From Billgrantia ethanolica (lineage in GTDB: Bacteria; Pseudomonadota; Gammaproteobacteria; Pseudomonadales; Halomonadaceae): DNA of 64,000 nt. How positions within the stretch are numbered: position 1 is the stretch's first letter; the number at the start of each line of letters is the position of its first letter. The notes under the pieces were generated by a model that was not told where the DNA came from, did not search any database, and saw only the letters and a program-made list of their open reading frames with translations. Below are positions 36,099-44,429 of the stretch, piece after piece. Both the position numbers and the translations under genes were made by a program. The stretch covers positions 1,054,001 through 1,118,000 of the forward strand of contig NZ_JABFTX010000001.1 of NCBI RefSeq assembly GCF_021404305.1, written 5' to 3'.

Positions 36099-36298
36099 AT
36101 CCTTGGCGCCTCGACCGATCAGAACAAATTCTACGCTTTGACAAGAAGGCCGAACCATCTGTCAAAACTCTAGTTTTTTATTCTTTTTTTTCAATCTCTT
36201 ATGTTCTTATGGATACTACACACACCCATCTGACTCAGCAGCATCATCAATAGCCAGCGCATCACCTCAGCTCGATGAGCGTTCCGCACGTCGCTTGA

Positions 36299-36327
36299 TT
36301 GGATACGATATGTGGTATATGTATACT
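36299..36327 (+). promoter_or_regulatory. Predicted promoter of the leuC-type operon
   Basis: TTGGAT (36299-36304) and TATACT (36322-36327) are separated by exactly 17 bp. The -35 box is part of the operator TTGGATACGA, and the -10 overlaps a GTATAC palindrome, so regulator binding and polymerase binding should compete. Confidence 0.55.
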
Positions 36328-36360
36328 CTAGCTGGCAACACACGCCCAGCGATGGCTAAC

Positions 36361-36389
36361 AACGACAGCGAGGCCAACGACAGCGAGGC
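36361..36389. repeat. Short direct repeat just before the leuC-type gene
   Basis: AACGACAGCGAGGC occurs at 36361-36374 and again at 36376-36389, one base apart. The second copy supplies the GAGG that may serve as a weak ribosome site for the ATG at 36398. Confidence 0.6.
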
Positions 36390-36397
36390 ACGCAGCG

Positions 36398-37792
36398 ATG
36401 GGAAGAACTCTTTTCGACAAGCTATGGGAGTCGCATGTCATCAGCGAACGAGACAATGGCAGTGCACTCCTTTTCATCGACCGCCACCTAGTTCACGACG
36501 CCACAGCACAAGCATTCGACCAGCTCAAGAGCGAGGGACAGAAGGTAAGAAGGCCCGACCTTACGTTCGGTATGGCCGACCATTACATTGCCACTCATGA
36601 CGACCCTGAGCGCGACCCCGTGCATGACGCCATGGTGACGACACTGGCAGAGAATGCTCGCGAGCAAGGGATCAGCTCCTTCGGAGCGAATGATGCGCGC
36701 CAGGGGATCGTACACGTAGCGGGTCCCGAGCTGGGTCTGACCTTGCCAGGCACCCTGCTCGTTTGCGGCGATAGTCATACCTCCACCCACGGCGCATTAG
36801 GCGCTCTCGCATTTGGCATCGGTGCCTCTGAGGTCGCTCATGTACTGGCCACACAGACGCTTTGGCAGCAGCGCCCCAAGACGATGCGGATCCGCATCGA
36901 CGGAGAGCTGGGGGTGCATGTCACAGCAAAAGATCTGATCCTCACCATCATCAGCACCATCGGTGCCAACGGTGGTGCCGGGTATGTCATTGAATATGCG
37001 GGTGAGGCCATAGACAACCTGTCGATGGAGTCGCGCCTTACGCTATGCAACATGTCGATAGAGGCCGGCGCTCGGGCGGGCATGATTGCACCTGATGAAA
37101 CCACGTTTGCATATTTGAAGGGCAAGCCCTTTGCGCCCCAAGGAGAACTTTTCGAACGTGCCGTTGAAGTATGGCGAGGCCTCAAGAGCGATGACGATGC
37201 CCATCATGACAAGGAAGTTGCCATCGATGCCCGCTCAATTGCTCCCACGGTAACCTGGGGAAATTCCCCGGAAACGGCCCTGCCCATTACCGGTCACATT
37301 CCAGGCCTTGGAGACATCGAGGCAAGCAAGATGGAGCAATACCAAGCCACCATCGAATACATGGGACTCGAACCGGGTGCGAAACTCACTTCTCTGAAAG
37401 TCGACCGGGTATTCATCGGCTCCTGCACCAATAGCCGCCTGGAAGACCTTCGTGAAGCCGCGAAAATTGCAAAGCTCGGCAGAGCCAAAGTTCCTACTAT
37501 CGTCGTGCCCGGTTCTCAGCAAGTCCGTCAGCAAGCAGAAAAAGAAGGATTGCACGAAATCTTTCACCAGGCAGGTTTCGAGTGGCGAGAGCCTGGTTGC
37601 TCCATGTGCGTTGCCATGAACGGCGATTCGGTACCAAGCGGTGCTCGCTGTGCATCCACCTCCAATCGCAACTTCGCTGGCCGCCAAGGCCCGGGAAGTC
37701 GCACGCATCTCATGAGCCCAGCAATGGCCGCCGCCGCCGCCATTACCGGTCACCTCACCGACGTCAGGGAGCTGGAGGGCACCAAATGCTAG
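36398..37792 (+). CDS. leuC: LeuC-type aconitase-family hydratase, large subunit
   Basis: A 464-residue protein, the normal length for LeuC, with strong similarity throughout: RHLVHD, VCGDSHTSTHGALGALAFGIG, LCNMSIEAGARAGMIAPDETTF. The [4Fe-4S] cysteines lie in IGSCTNSR and PGCSMC. With the overlapping LeuD-type gene it forms a hydro-lyase. Leucine synthesis is possible, but no leuA or leuB is present, and an isocitrate-lyase-family gene follows. LeuCD paralogs also act as maleate, citraconate or dimethylmaleate hydratases, which suits this catabolic setting better (inference). The start follows only a weak ribosome site. Confidence 0.92.
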   Translation: MGRTLFDKLWESHVISERDNGSALLFIDRHLVHDATAQAFDQLKSEGQKVRRPDLTFGMADHYIATHDDPERDPVHDAMVTTLAENAREQGISSFGANDARQGIVHVAGPELGLTLPGTLLVCGDSHTSTHGALGALAFGIGASEVAHVLATQTLWQQRPKTMRIRIDGELGVHVTAKDLILTIISTIGANGGAGYVIEYAGEAIDNLSMESRLTLCNMSIEAGARAGMIAPDETTFAYLKGKPFAPQGELFERAVEVWRGLKSDDDAHHDKEVAIDARSIAPTVTWGNSPETALPITGHIPGLGDIEASKMEQYQATIEYMGLEPGAKLTSLKVDRVFIGSCTNSRLEDLREAAKIAKLGRAKVPTIVVPGSQQVRQQAEKEGLHEIFHQAGFEWREPGCSMCVAMNGDSVPSGARCASTSNRNFAGRQGPGSRTHLMSPAMAAAAAITGHLTDVRELEGTKC

Positions 37793-38403
37793 CTTTTACC
37801 ACTCATCGCGGACAAGCTCTTCGCTTGCCTTGGGAAAACATCGACACCGACCAGATCATACCGGCGCGATATCTACATCGGCCCCGTGACGCCGGATACG
37901 GGGATCAACTCTTTCATGATCTACGCTTTACGCCTGATGGCAAGCCTAAAGTAGGCTTTCCTCTCAATGACCCGACCCAGGCAGCGTCGACTATTCTCAT
38001 TGCCGGGAGAAACTTCGGATGCGGTTCTTCGCGCGAGCACGCCGTATGGGCGCTTCTCGATTATGGCTTCCGCGCCGTCATTGCTCCGGATTTTGGCGAT
38101 ATCTTTTTCAATAACAGCCTGAAAAACGGTCTTTTGGTGATTCGCCTGGATGAGCAACGCATCCAGTCTCTAACGCAAGATGAAGACCAGCCCCAAATAT
38201 TGAACGTTGACTTGCCTCAACAATGCATCACCAACAATACCGGCTTACGCCACCCCTTTGAAATCGATGCCTATCGAAAAGAAGCTCTATTAAAGGGCGA
38301 GTCGGAAATTCAAATGACTTATCGCCTGCTAGATAAAATCAAAGAATTCGAAACACACCATATCAACGCCAACCCATGGGTCGCAACACCACCAGCATCA
38401 TGA
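37786..38403 (+). CDS. leuD: LeuD-type aconitase-family hydratase, small subunit
   Basis: A 205-residue swivel-domain subunit with WENIDTDQIIPARYL, the diagnostic GRNFGCGSSREHAVWAL and the HPFEIDAYRKEALLKG end. It starts 7 bp inside the leuC-type gene (ATGCTAG), indicating coupled translation and a one-to-one complex. The active-site loop specifying the alkyl group differs between paralogs and cannot be interpreted safely here. Confidence 0.92.
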   Translation: MLAFTTHRGQALRLPWENIDTDQIIPARYLHRPRDAGYGDQLFHDLRFTPDGKPKVGFPLNDPTQAASTILIAGRNFGCGSSREHAVWALLDYGFRAVIAPDFGDIFFNNSLKNGLLVIRLDEQRIQSLTQDEDQPQILNVDLPQQCITNNTGLRHPFEIDAYRKEALLKGESEIQMTYRLLDKIKEFETHHINANPWVATPPAS

Positions 38404-38449
38404 GGGTGCCGAAGGTGAACAATCGGTATATACAAAGGAGAAGTAAAAA

Positions 38450-39307
38450 ATGACAGCCAAGTCACTTAAAGAACAGCTTAACTCTGGCGAAATCGTCGTT
38501 GCACCAGGCATTTATGATATGATTTCAGCCCTGATAGCCGATCGCATGGGCTTCAAGGCTCTCTACGTGACGGGTTATGGTACGGTTGCCTCTCACCTGG
38601 GCCTACCCGACGCAGGCATTGCCACTTACAGCGACATGGTCGGCAGAATCGCCACCATGGCGAAAATGACCGACACCCCCATCATCGCCGATGCCGACAC
38701 CGGCTATGGTGGTTTGCTCAACGTTCATCATACCGTACGAGGCTATGAAGAAGCCGGGGCCTCCGCCGTTCAATTGGAAGACCAGGAATTCCCGAAGAAA
38801 TGCGGTCATACGCCAGACCGTCGAGTCATTCCCCTGGAAGACATGGTGCAAAAGATCAAGGTCGCCTGCGACGCAAGGCGTAGCGACGATCTCGTGATCA
38901 TTGCACGGACGGACTCACGTACGGCATTGGGACTCGATGAAGCATTGAAGCGCGCGCAGGCCTACAGCGATGCGGGTGCCGACGTCATCTTCATCGAATC
39001 GCCCGAGTCGGAGCAAGAAATGGAAACCATCGGCAAGCGCATCGACAAGCCGCTGATCGCCAACATGGTACCAGGGGGGCGTACACCATTATTATCCGCC
39101 GAAAAGCTGCAGTCACTGGGCTTCGCTCTGGCCATCCACCCTGCCGCAGGCTTCCTGGCCACCGCCGCGGCGCTGGAAAAGAGCTATGCAGACTTGAAGG
39201 AAAACGGCGACGTAACCGACTCCTCCCAGCTGTATAGCTTCAGTGAGTTCAATAAGCTGATTGGCTTCCCAGAAGTTTGGGAATTCGAAAAGCGTTATAT
39301 GGGCTAG
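38450..39307 (+). CDS. Isocitrate lyase / PEP mutase family lyase
   Basis: A 285-residue TIM-barrel enzyme with ADADTGYGG (metal-binding Asp), the catalytic PKKCGH loop, ARTDSRTALG, and the C-terminal NMVPGGRTPLLSAEKL. These features match 2-methylisocitrate lyase, 2,3-dimethylmalate lyase, alkylmalate lyases and oxaloacetate decarboxylase of this superfamily. AAAGGAG lies 9 nt upstream. Next to a hydratase of the LeuCD type it could split an alkylmalate into pyruvate plus a short acid, as Dml does after DmdAB in nicotinate fermentation. That pairing is inference. Confidence 0.88.
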   Translation: MTAKSLKEQLNSGEIVVAPGIYDMISALIADRMGFKALYVTGYGTVASHLGLPDAGIATYSDMVGRIATMAKMTDTPIIADADTGYGGLLNVHHTVRGYEEAGASAVQLEDQEFPKKCGHTPDRRVIPLEDMVQKIKVACDARRSDDLVIIARTDSRTALGLDEALKRAQAYSDAGADVIFIESPESEQEMETIGKRIDKPLIANMVPGGRTPLLSAEKLQSLGFALAIHPAAGFLATAAALEKSYADLKENGDVTDSSQLYSFSEFNKLIGFPEVWEFEKRYMG

Positions 39308-39319
39308 CCTCTGCCGAAG

Positions 39320-39345
39320 TCTCACCGGGCATTCGCCCGGTGAGA
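39320..39345 (+). terminator. Hairpin after the lyase gene
   Basis: TCTCACCGGGC (39320-39330) and GCCCGGTGAGA (39335-39345) form a perfect 11-bp stem with an ATTC loop, 12 bp after the lyase stop. Only a short T-tract (ttccc) follows, so it may reduce rather than stop transcription into the next gene. Confidence 0.7.
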
Positions 39346-39376
39346 TTCCCATGCCCAGCCACTCAGGACTCACGGT

Positions 39377-40402
39377 TTGGACACCCATATTTCGAGTACG
39401 GCCCGAACCCTGGCTTTGGCCAGCCTGGGCGGGCTAGTCGGTAGCGTTGCCGGGCTTCCTGCAGGCTGGCTGCTTGGCGCCATCGGCGCAACCTTGGCAG
39501 CCAGCCTCGCCGGCTTTCGCCTCCATTACCCCAGTGAGCTCCAGTCGTTGGTCCTGGTACTAGTGGGGATCAGTATCGGCAGCTCCTTGAGCCCGCGATT
39601 CATATCCGAAGCGGCTTCCTGGCTTCCCAGCCTGGCAGGGCTGATGGTCGCCATGCTCACCATCACGTTTGCCGTCTCCTACACGCTTGCCAGGCTTACC
39701 AAGCTCTCCGGGAATACCAGCTTCCTCTCGGCCTACCCCGGGCACATGGTGCTGATTCTGCAAACAGCATCGCAGTACCCTTGCAATGTGCCGCAAGTCA
39801 CGATGATCCAGAGCATACGACTACTTTTTCTCGTCGTGCTTTTTCCGCTGCTTGCACAAGGAGCGGTAGGTGAAAGAGTTCATCAAGTTCAGGGTACCCA
39901 CTACATGGCACTCGCCCTGCTCGTTCTTGCAGCGGGCCTGGGCGCCGCCATATGTCAGCGTTGTCGGCTGCCTGCCGCCGCTCTCCTGGGTGCTATCTTG
40001 GGTGCGGCCCTGGTTTCCCTCAGCGGGTTCGAAGTTGGCAGTCTGCCCACCGGCCTGAAAGTGACGATCTTCATTCTGACCGGCGCGATGATCGGAACAC
40101 GCTTCACCGACAGCAGCCTCGGCAGAATGGCCAAACTGCTGCCCGTATCGTGCTTTTCCGTAGCGCTGACGCTGTTGGCAACCAGCGCGATCGCCTTTCC
40201 CATCAGCGTGGCAGCCGACATACCCTTTACCCAGCTGCTATTGGCCTATGCCCCCGGCGGTGCGGAAGTCATGGCCTTGATCGCGCTCGCAGTCGGTCAC
40301 GACGCAGGGTTCGTCGGAATCCACCATTTGGCCAGGTTGATGTTCATGGCCTTCAGCTTTCCTCTGCTGCTCCGACTGATGATCAGCAAGTCGAGTGACT
40401 AG
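39377..40402 (+). CDS. AbrB family membrane protein (AmoA_TM-type putative transporter)
   Basis: A 341-residue protein with about ten hydrophobic segments. Two repeated halves carry the AbrB signature: GSVAGLPAGWLLGAIGATL in the first, and LPAAALLGAILGAALVS in the second, plus AYPGHMVLILQ and APGGAEVMALIALAVGHD. Older annotations call this family a regulator or ammonia monooxygenase, but the sequence indicates a membrane protein of unproven function. Translation appears to start at TTG (39377) with AGGA 8 nt upstream. It ends convergently with the alcohol dehydrogenase gene. Confidence 0.85.
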   Translation: MDTHISSTARTLALASLGGLVGSVAGLPAGWLLGAIGATLAASLAGFRLHYPSELQSLVLVLVGISIGSSLSPRFISEAASWLPSLAGLMVAMLTITFAVSYTLARLTKLSGNTSFLSAYPGHMVLILQTASQYPCNVPQVTMIQSIRLLFLVVLFPLLAQGAVGERVHQVQGTHYMALALLVLAAGLGAAICQRCRLPAAALLGAILGAALVSLSGFEVGSLPTGLKVTIFILTGAMIGTRFTDSSLGRMAKLLPVSCFSVALTLLATSAIAFPISVAADIPFTQLLLAYAPGGAEVMALIALAVGHDAGFVGIHHLARLMFMAFSFPLLLRLMISKSSD

Positions 40403-40408
40403 CGGACG

Positions 40409-40435
40409 GCGGGCTGGGGTTTTACCCCTCCGCCC
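40409..40435. terminator. Imperfect hairpin between convergent genes
   Basis: A GGGG/CCCC core with a TTTTA loop and GC-rich, partly mismatched flanks lies in the 44-bp gap between the abrB-type and dehydrogenase genes. It could serve both directions. Confidence 0.45.
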
Positions 40436-40446
40436 GTATCGTGACC

Positions 40447-41607
40447 TCAATAGACAGTGCGATAGATCTCGAGAGCGTCCCGCTCCGTCACTTCCCGAGG
40501 GTTGTTCACGAGCAAGCGCTGCTGCTGCATGGCGTCTGCCGCCAACTCATCAAGAGAGGACTCGAGTACACCGACATCACGCAACCTGAGCGGCAAACCG
40601 CTTCTTTTCAGTAGGGCCTCGATGCTTGCAATAAGGCCTTCGCAATCATCCACGTCAGAGCGGGAGCGCGCTTCGTGCGTGAAAATGGGAGCCAGCTCCG
40701 CGTAGAGATCGGCTGCCGCCGCCGCATTGAAGCGCAGCACTGCAGGAAGCACCAAGGCGTTGGATAGCCCGTGGGGCACGTGGTAATGCCCCCCCAGCGG
40801 GTAAGCCAAGGCATGCACTGCCGCTACCGGAGCGTTGGCAAAAGCCTGTCCGGCCAAGCAGGAACCCAGCAGCATGGCTTGTCGCGCTTCCAGATCCCGT
40901 CCATCCTGCATGACCCGATCGATATGTGTGACGAGTAGGCGCAGAGCCTCCCTGGCGAGCGTATCGGACATCGGATTCTTGCGAATCTTGCTCGTGTAGG
41001 CCTCAATCGCATGCACCATGGCATCGATACCCGTTGCCGCCGTGACATGGCGTGGCAGGCCCACCGTCAGGGTGGCATCGAGCACGGCGACATCCGGGAG
41101 CAACACCGGCGAGACGATGCCCGATTTAGTCGTCTCGCCTGTCGTCACGATTGAGATGGGCGTTACCTCGGAGCCCGTACCTGCGGTCGTTGGCACCTGG
41201 ATGAGTGGCAGTCTCTCGCCTTCGAGATTGCCCACCCCATAGGCCTCCTGCAACGACTGGCGGCACTGAAGATGGGCAAAGCATGCCACCAGCTTGGCCA
41301 CGTCCATTGAGCTGCCGCCGCCAAAACCGATGATCAGCTGGGCACGCATCCGCCTGGCCCGCTCCACCGCCTCGAGCACAACAGCTTCGGGCGGGTCCGC
41401 CACGACGCCATCGAACAGCTCGACCATAGCGCCGTACTTCTCGAGGTTGTCTATCGCCGGCCCCAGCAACCCTAGCTCAGCAATCCCCGGGTCCGTGACC
41501 ACAAAGATTCGCTCGGCCGAAAACTTGCCCACCACTTCGTGCAGACGCTCAGCCGCGCCCTGCTCGACGATCAGCTGTCGCGTAGTATTGAATACGAAAC
41601 CTGGCAT
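40447..41607 (-). CDS. Iron-containing alcohol dehydrogenase
   Basis: A 386-residue group III dehydrogenase: cofactor loop GFGGGSSMDVAK, then PTTAGTGSEVTP, and the metal ligands in ATGIDAMVHAIEAY and HALAYPLGGHYHVPHGLSNALVLP. It should reduce or oxidise an aldehyde/alcohol or a 3-oxo acid with NAD(P); maleylacetate reductases are distant relatives. ATG at 41607 follows AGGAGG by 5 nt and overlaps the gntR stop by one base, so the two are coupled. An upstream in-frame start at 41640 lies inside gntR. Confidence 0.9.
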   Translation of the reverse strand: MPGFVFNTTRQLIVEQGAAERLHEVVGKFSAERIFVVTDPGIAELGLLGPAIDNLEKYGAMVELFDGVVADPPEAVVLEAVERARRMRAQLIIGFGGGSSMDVAKLVACFAHLQCRQSLQEAYGVGNLEGERLPLIQVPTTAGTGSEVTPISIVTTGETTKSGIVSPVLLPDVAVLDATLTVGLPRHVTAATGIDAMVHAIEAYTSKIRKNPMSDTLAREALRLLVTHIDRVMQDGRDLEARQAMLLGSCLAGQAFANAPVAAVHALAYPLGGHYHVPHGLSNALVLPAVLRFNAAAAADLYAELAPIFTHEARSRSDVDDCEGLIASIEALLKRSGLPLRLRDVGVLESSLDELAADAMQQQRLLVNNPREVTERDALEIYRTVY

Positions 41608-42281
41608 TATTCCTCCTCGCTCGTCCTGACAAGATCGCATGCTGCCATGATGTGCGACTTCATTATCGATGAGGACCAGTCACTATCACCCGCCGCTATG
41701 GCCGCTACGAGATCGCGATGGTGTATCAAACTGCGCTGCTCGTCCTTGGCCGAGAAGAATCGATACGACCGAATCAAGAAGCCGATATCCATAAGCGACA
41801 ACGCCGTTTCCTCAAGCTTGGAATTGTCTGCCAGTTTCAGAATCTTGGTATGAAACTTTCGGTTCAACACCGACAGAGACTCGACCGTCTCAGGCGCCAA
41901 CCGATAGCTTTCCATTTCCTCGCAGATCAGTTCGAGATCTCTGATATCCCTCGGCGTGGCATTTCGCGCCGCAAGCCCAGCGGCGCAGCTTTCAAGGCAG
42001 GCACGGACCTGAAATATCTCGATCGCATCTTTCCTCGTCCAGCCACGTACTGCAGCGCCGGAATTGGGATGAAACACCACAAAGCCATCCTGGGCGAGCC
42101 GGTGCAGCGCCGTTCGGACGGGGGTTCTGCTGGTGCCCACCAAATTAGCTAGCTCATCCTCGCGGAGCCTGGCATTGGGCTGATACTCACCGGCAAGAAT
42201 CGCTTCGCGTATGATGATGTAAGCCCTTTCAGGAGCAGGAAGGTTCGTGAATTTTGGACTAGCGGTGTCTAGAACTTCCAT
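41607..42281 (-). CDS. GntR family regulator (FCD/VanR type)
   Basis: A 224-residue regulator. The winged HTH spans about residues 25-75 (REDELANLVGTSRTPVRTALHRLAQDGFV), followed by a helical FCD ligand domain (ALESCAAGLAARN-type start, LNRKFHTKILKLADN, HHRDLVAAIAAGD) with metal-binding His residues. ATG at 42281 is preceded by AGGTGG; the frame extends upstream to 42323 without a good site. It lies after tctA and before the dehydrogenase gene. TTGGATACG sites upstream of the tct and divergent operons are the best candidates for its operators. It would act as a repressor released by the pathway substrate (inference). Confidence 0.9.
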   Translation of the reverse strand: MEVLDTASPKFTNLPAPERAYIIIREAILAGEYQPNARLREDELANLVGTSRTPVRTALHRLAQDGFVVFHPNSGAAVRGWTRKDAIEIFQVRACLESCAAGLAARNATPRDIRDLELICEEMESYRLAPETVESLSVLNRKFHTKILKLADNSKLEETALSLMDIGFLIRSYRFFSAKDEQRSLIHHRDLVAAIAAGDSDWSSSIMKSHIMAACDLVRTSEEE

Positions 42282-42323
42282 ATTTTCCCACCTTGCACGA
42301 TATTTTCTCATACCACAGGTCAA

Positions 42324-43847
42324 TCAAGTACGCCTTGCAAACCCCAGGCTTTCCCTTGTATTACGATATATCTTAAAGGCGATGGGCGCCAAACAGAACA
42401 AGATCATGCACAGCAGGATGAGGCTAACAGGCCTATTCAGGAAAATGCCAATGGAGAGCTCGCCCGCCCCCTGGAAGGTTCTCATCAGCTGGCGATCCAG
42501 TATCGGGCCGAGGATGATACCAAGAATGACGGCTATCAGGGGGTAGTCATATTTTCTCATCAAGATTCCCAGCGCTGCAAAAACGAGCATGATCTTCACA
42601 TCGAACATTTGCAGGCTGATGGCGTAAGTTCCTGCCACCGAAAATACAGCTATCAAAGGAATCAAGACGATAGTAGGTATATTGATTACCTTGGCTGCGT
42701 ACAGCGATACCAGCAGACCAGCCATGAACAAGAAGAAAGAAGCTACGACTTGCGCGAACATGATGCCGTATACGAGCCCTTGGTGATCGATGAACAATCT
42801 CGGCCCGGGAATTAGCCCTTGCAACATGAAGGCTCCTACCATTACCGCAGTCGCCAAGCCGCCAGGAATGCCCAAGGACAGCATGGTAGCCAGCGCCCCA
42901 CCTTCGGATGCATTGTTTGCCGATTCAGCGCTGATCAACCCTTCTTCCGCTCCCTTACCAAATTCCTCCGGCTTCTTAGAACTTCGCTTGGCCTCATTAT
43001 AGCTTACGACGCTGGCTACGGTGGCACCCGCACCGGGCAGAGCCCCAATGATAACGCCGATGGTACTTGACTTCAGTACTGTCAAGGGGTGCTTCAATAC
43101 GCGACCGAAACCGTAGAGAAGGCTGTGCAGATTTTTTTGACTATCTCCTTTCTGTGCGCTTCCGCCAGTAACGTAACGCTGCTGCAACATGTAGAAGAGT
43201 TCTGAAAAGCCGATCAGTCCTATCAAGGCCGGTATTACGGGAATGCCGTCCATCAATTCGAAATAGCCGTGAGTTCCACGAATTGCCCCGGTTGAGGTCA
43301 TGCCTACGGTACCCAACAGCACCCCAAAACCCCCCGCGATGATGGCTTTGAGAAAGCTGTTATGCAACGCCGCAATTACCGTCAACCCCAACACACCGAC
43401 CAGGAACAGTTCGGGCGGTCCGAACATCAACGCAACCGTGACGATAAGCGGCATGACCAGAATCAGAAAGAAAGCACCGAGCAGGTTCCCCATGGCGGAG
43501 GAGGCGACTGCCATGCCCAGGGCCTCGCTCGCTCTTCCCTGCTTCGTCATGGGGTTACCGTCGAAGCCTGTCACGATAGCCTGAGGAGAACCGGGTATGT
43601 TCAGCAGAATCGAAGAGATGGAGCTACCGAAATTGCCACCCGCGTATATGGCAGTGAGAAAGGCTATCCCCAGCACCGGGCTCATCGGGTAAGTCAGCGG
43701 TAGCATGATGCTGATGGCCAAGGGCGTACTGAATCCGGGAATGGCACCAGTGATGATGCCGAAGAAAACTCCCAGAAGAATAATGGACATGACCTTCCAA
43801 TCGGCAAGAAGGCCAAGACCCTCCAGGATGGGAGCAGCATCGAACAT
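42324..43847 (-). CDS. tctA: Tripartite tricarboxylate transporter permease TctA
   Basis: A 507-residue membrane protein with about 12 hydrophobic segments and TctA hallmarks: GIITGAIPGFSTPLAISIMLP, GGNFGSSISSILLNIPGSP, GALPGAGATVASVVSYNEAKR and SANNASEGGALATMLSLGIPG. It transports carboxylates with TctB and the periplasmic TctC. The gene follows tctB by 22 bp. Confidence 0.95.
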   Translation of the reverse strand: MFDAAPILEGLGLLADWKVMSIILLGVFFGIITGAIPGFSTPLAISIMLPLTYPMSPVLGIAFLTAIYAGGNFGSSISSILLNIPGSPQAIVTGFDGNPMTKQGRASEALGMAVASSAMGNLLGAFFLILVMPLIVTVALMFGPPELFLVGVLGLTVIAALHNSFLKAIIAGGFGVLLGTVGMTSTGAIRGTHGYFELMDGIPVIPALIGLIGFSELFYMLQQRYVTGGSAQKGDSQKNLHSLLYGFGRVLKHPLTVLKSSTIGVIIGALPGAGATVASVVSYNEAKRSSKKPEEFGKGAEEGLISAESANNASEGGALATMLSLGIPGGLATAVMVGAFMLQGLIPGPRLFIDHQGLVYGIMFAQVVASFFLFMAGLLVSLYAAKVINIPTIVLIPLIAVFSVAGTYAISLQMFDVKIMLVFAALGILMRKYDYPLIAVILGIILGPILDRQLMRTFQGAGELSIGIFLNRPVSLILLCMILFCLAPIAFKIYRNTRESLGFARRT

Positions 43848-43869
43848 AGATCATTCTCCGACCAAGCGG

Positions 43870-44355
43870 TTAAAGTAAAATTCCTTTAGGAAGCGGGATG
43901 CTCAGCCACATATCGAAAGTCAAATAAATGAACAGAGCCGTTCCTGCAGGAAAAATGACAATGATCAGCCAAGACTTAACGGAGAACAACATCAGCAGCA
44001 AAGCCATATAGAGCCAGGAGGAGATCACGAATCCCAACCACTCTATTCCAAACACATAAGCTACTGTCAGTACCGCAAAGGACAATGTTGATATTTTGTT
44101 GGTGATTTTTCTGTCGGCTGCATCGCTACCGGAAGCGAAAGCACCCCTACCAACCAACAAGCCATATATATAAGCAGATACCAGAATGACAAATGCCACA
44201 AGCATGACGAAATACACCGGCTGAATAAGCAGCAAGTTAATTTCACGCCTTGGCAAACTACTTACTTCCAAGTAGTAATAGGTTGCGTAAGCCAGCATGA
44301 TAGAAGGAACGGCAAACTCACCGCCCTTCTTTCCCAACTGCCTCATAAAATCCAT
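43870..44355 (-). CDS. tctB: Tripartite tricarboxylate transporter small permease TctB
   Basis: A 161-residue protein with four hydrophobic helices, as in TctB: YFVMLVAFVILVSAYIYGLL, a central pair around FAVLTVAYVFGIEWLGFVISSWLYMALLLML, and a C-terminal LIVIFPAGTALFIYLTFDMWLSI. I chose ATG at 44355, which has GAGG 9 nt upstream; the frame is open to 44391. It lies between tctC and tctA. Confidence 0.88.
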   Translation of the reverse strand: MDFMRQLGKKGGEFAVPSIMLAYATYYYLEVSSLPRREINLLLIQPVYFVMLVAFVILVSAYIYGLLVGRGAFASGSDAADRKITNKISTLSFAVLTVAYVFGIEWLGFVISSWLYMALLLMLFSVKSWLIIVIFPAGTALFIYLTFDMWLSIPLPKGILL

Positions 44356-44429
44356 AAACGTTCGCCTCATAAAGCAATTGATGCGTGCCAAGGCAAAGGG
44401 AGAGGCGCGTTAGCGCCCCTCCCTATCGA

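Larger units (their letters stand above)
36023..36397. promoter_or_regulatory. Divergent control region with two TTGGATACG operators
   Basis: This 375-bp AT-rich interval separates the tauD-type and leuC-type genes and contains no convincing gene. TTGGATACG occurs at 36081-36089 and 36299-36307, and the palindrome GTATAC at 36053-36058 and 36321-36326. The two halves therefore mirror each other, with GTATAC on the gene-proximal side in each. TTGGATACGA fits the symmetric form TNGNATNCNA, as expected for a GntR/FCD dimer. Confidence 0.6.

Noticed and set aside
36295..36600. A 101-codon plus frame covering the leuC leader
   Set aside because: It runs through the promoter and out of frame into the well-supported LeuC-type gene; its sequence reflects the local direct repeat.
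39377..40402. AbrB-type gene as a transcription regulator
   Set aside because: The product is almost entirely membrane segments with no DNA-binding motif; it is better called a membrane protein.
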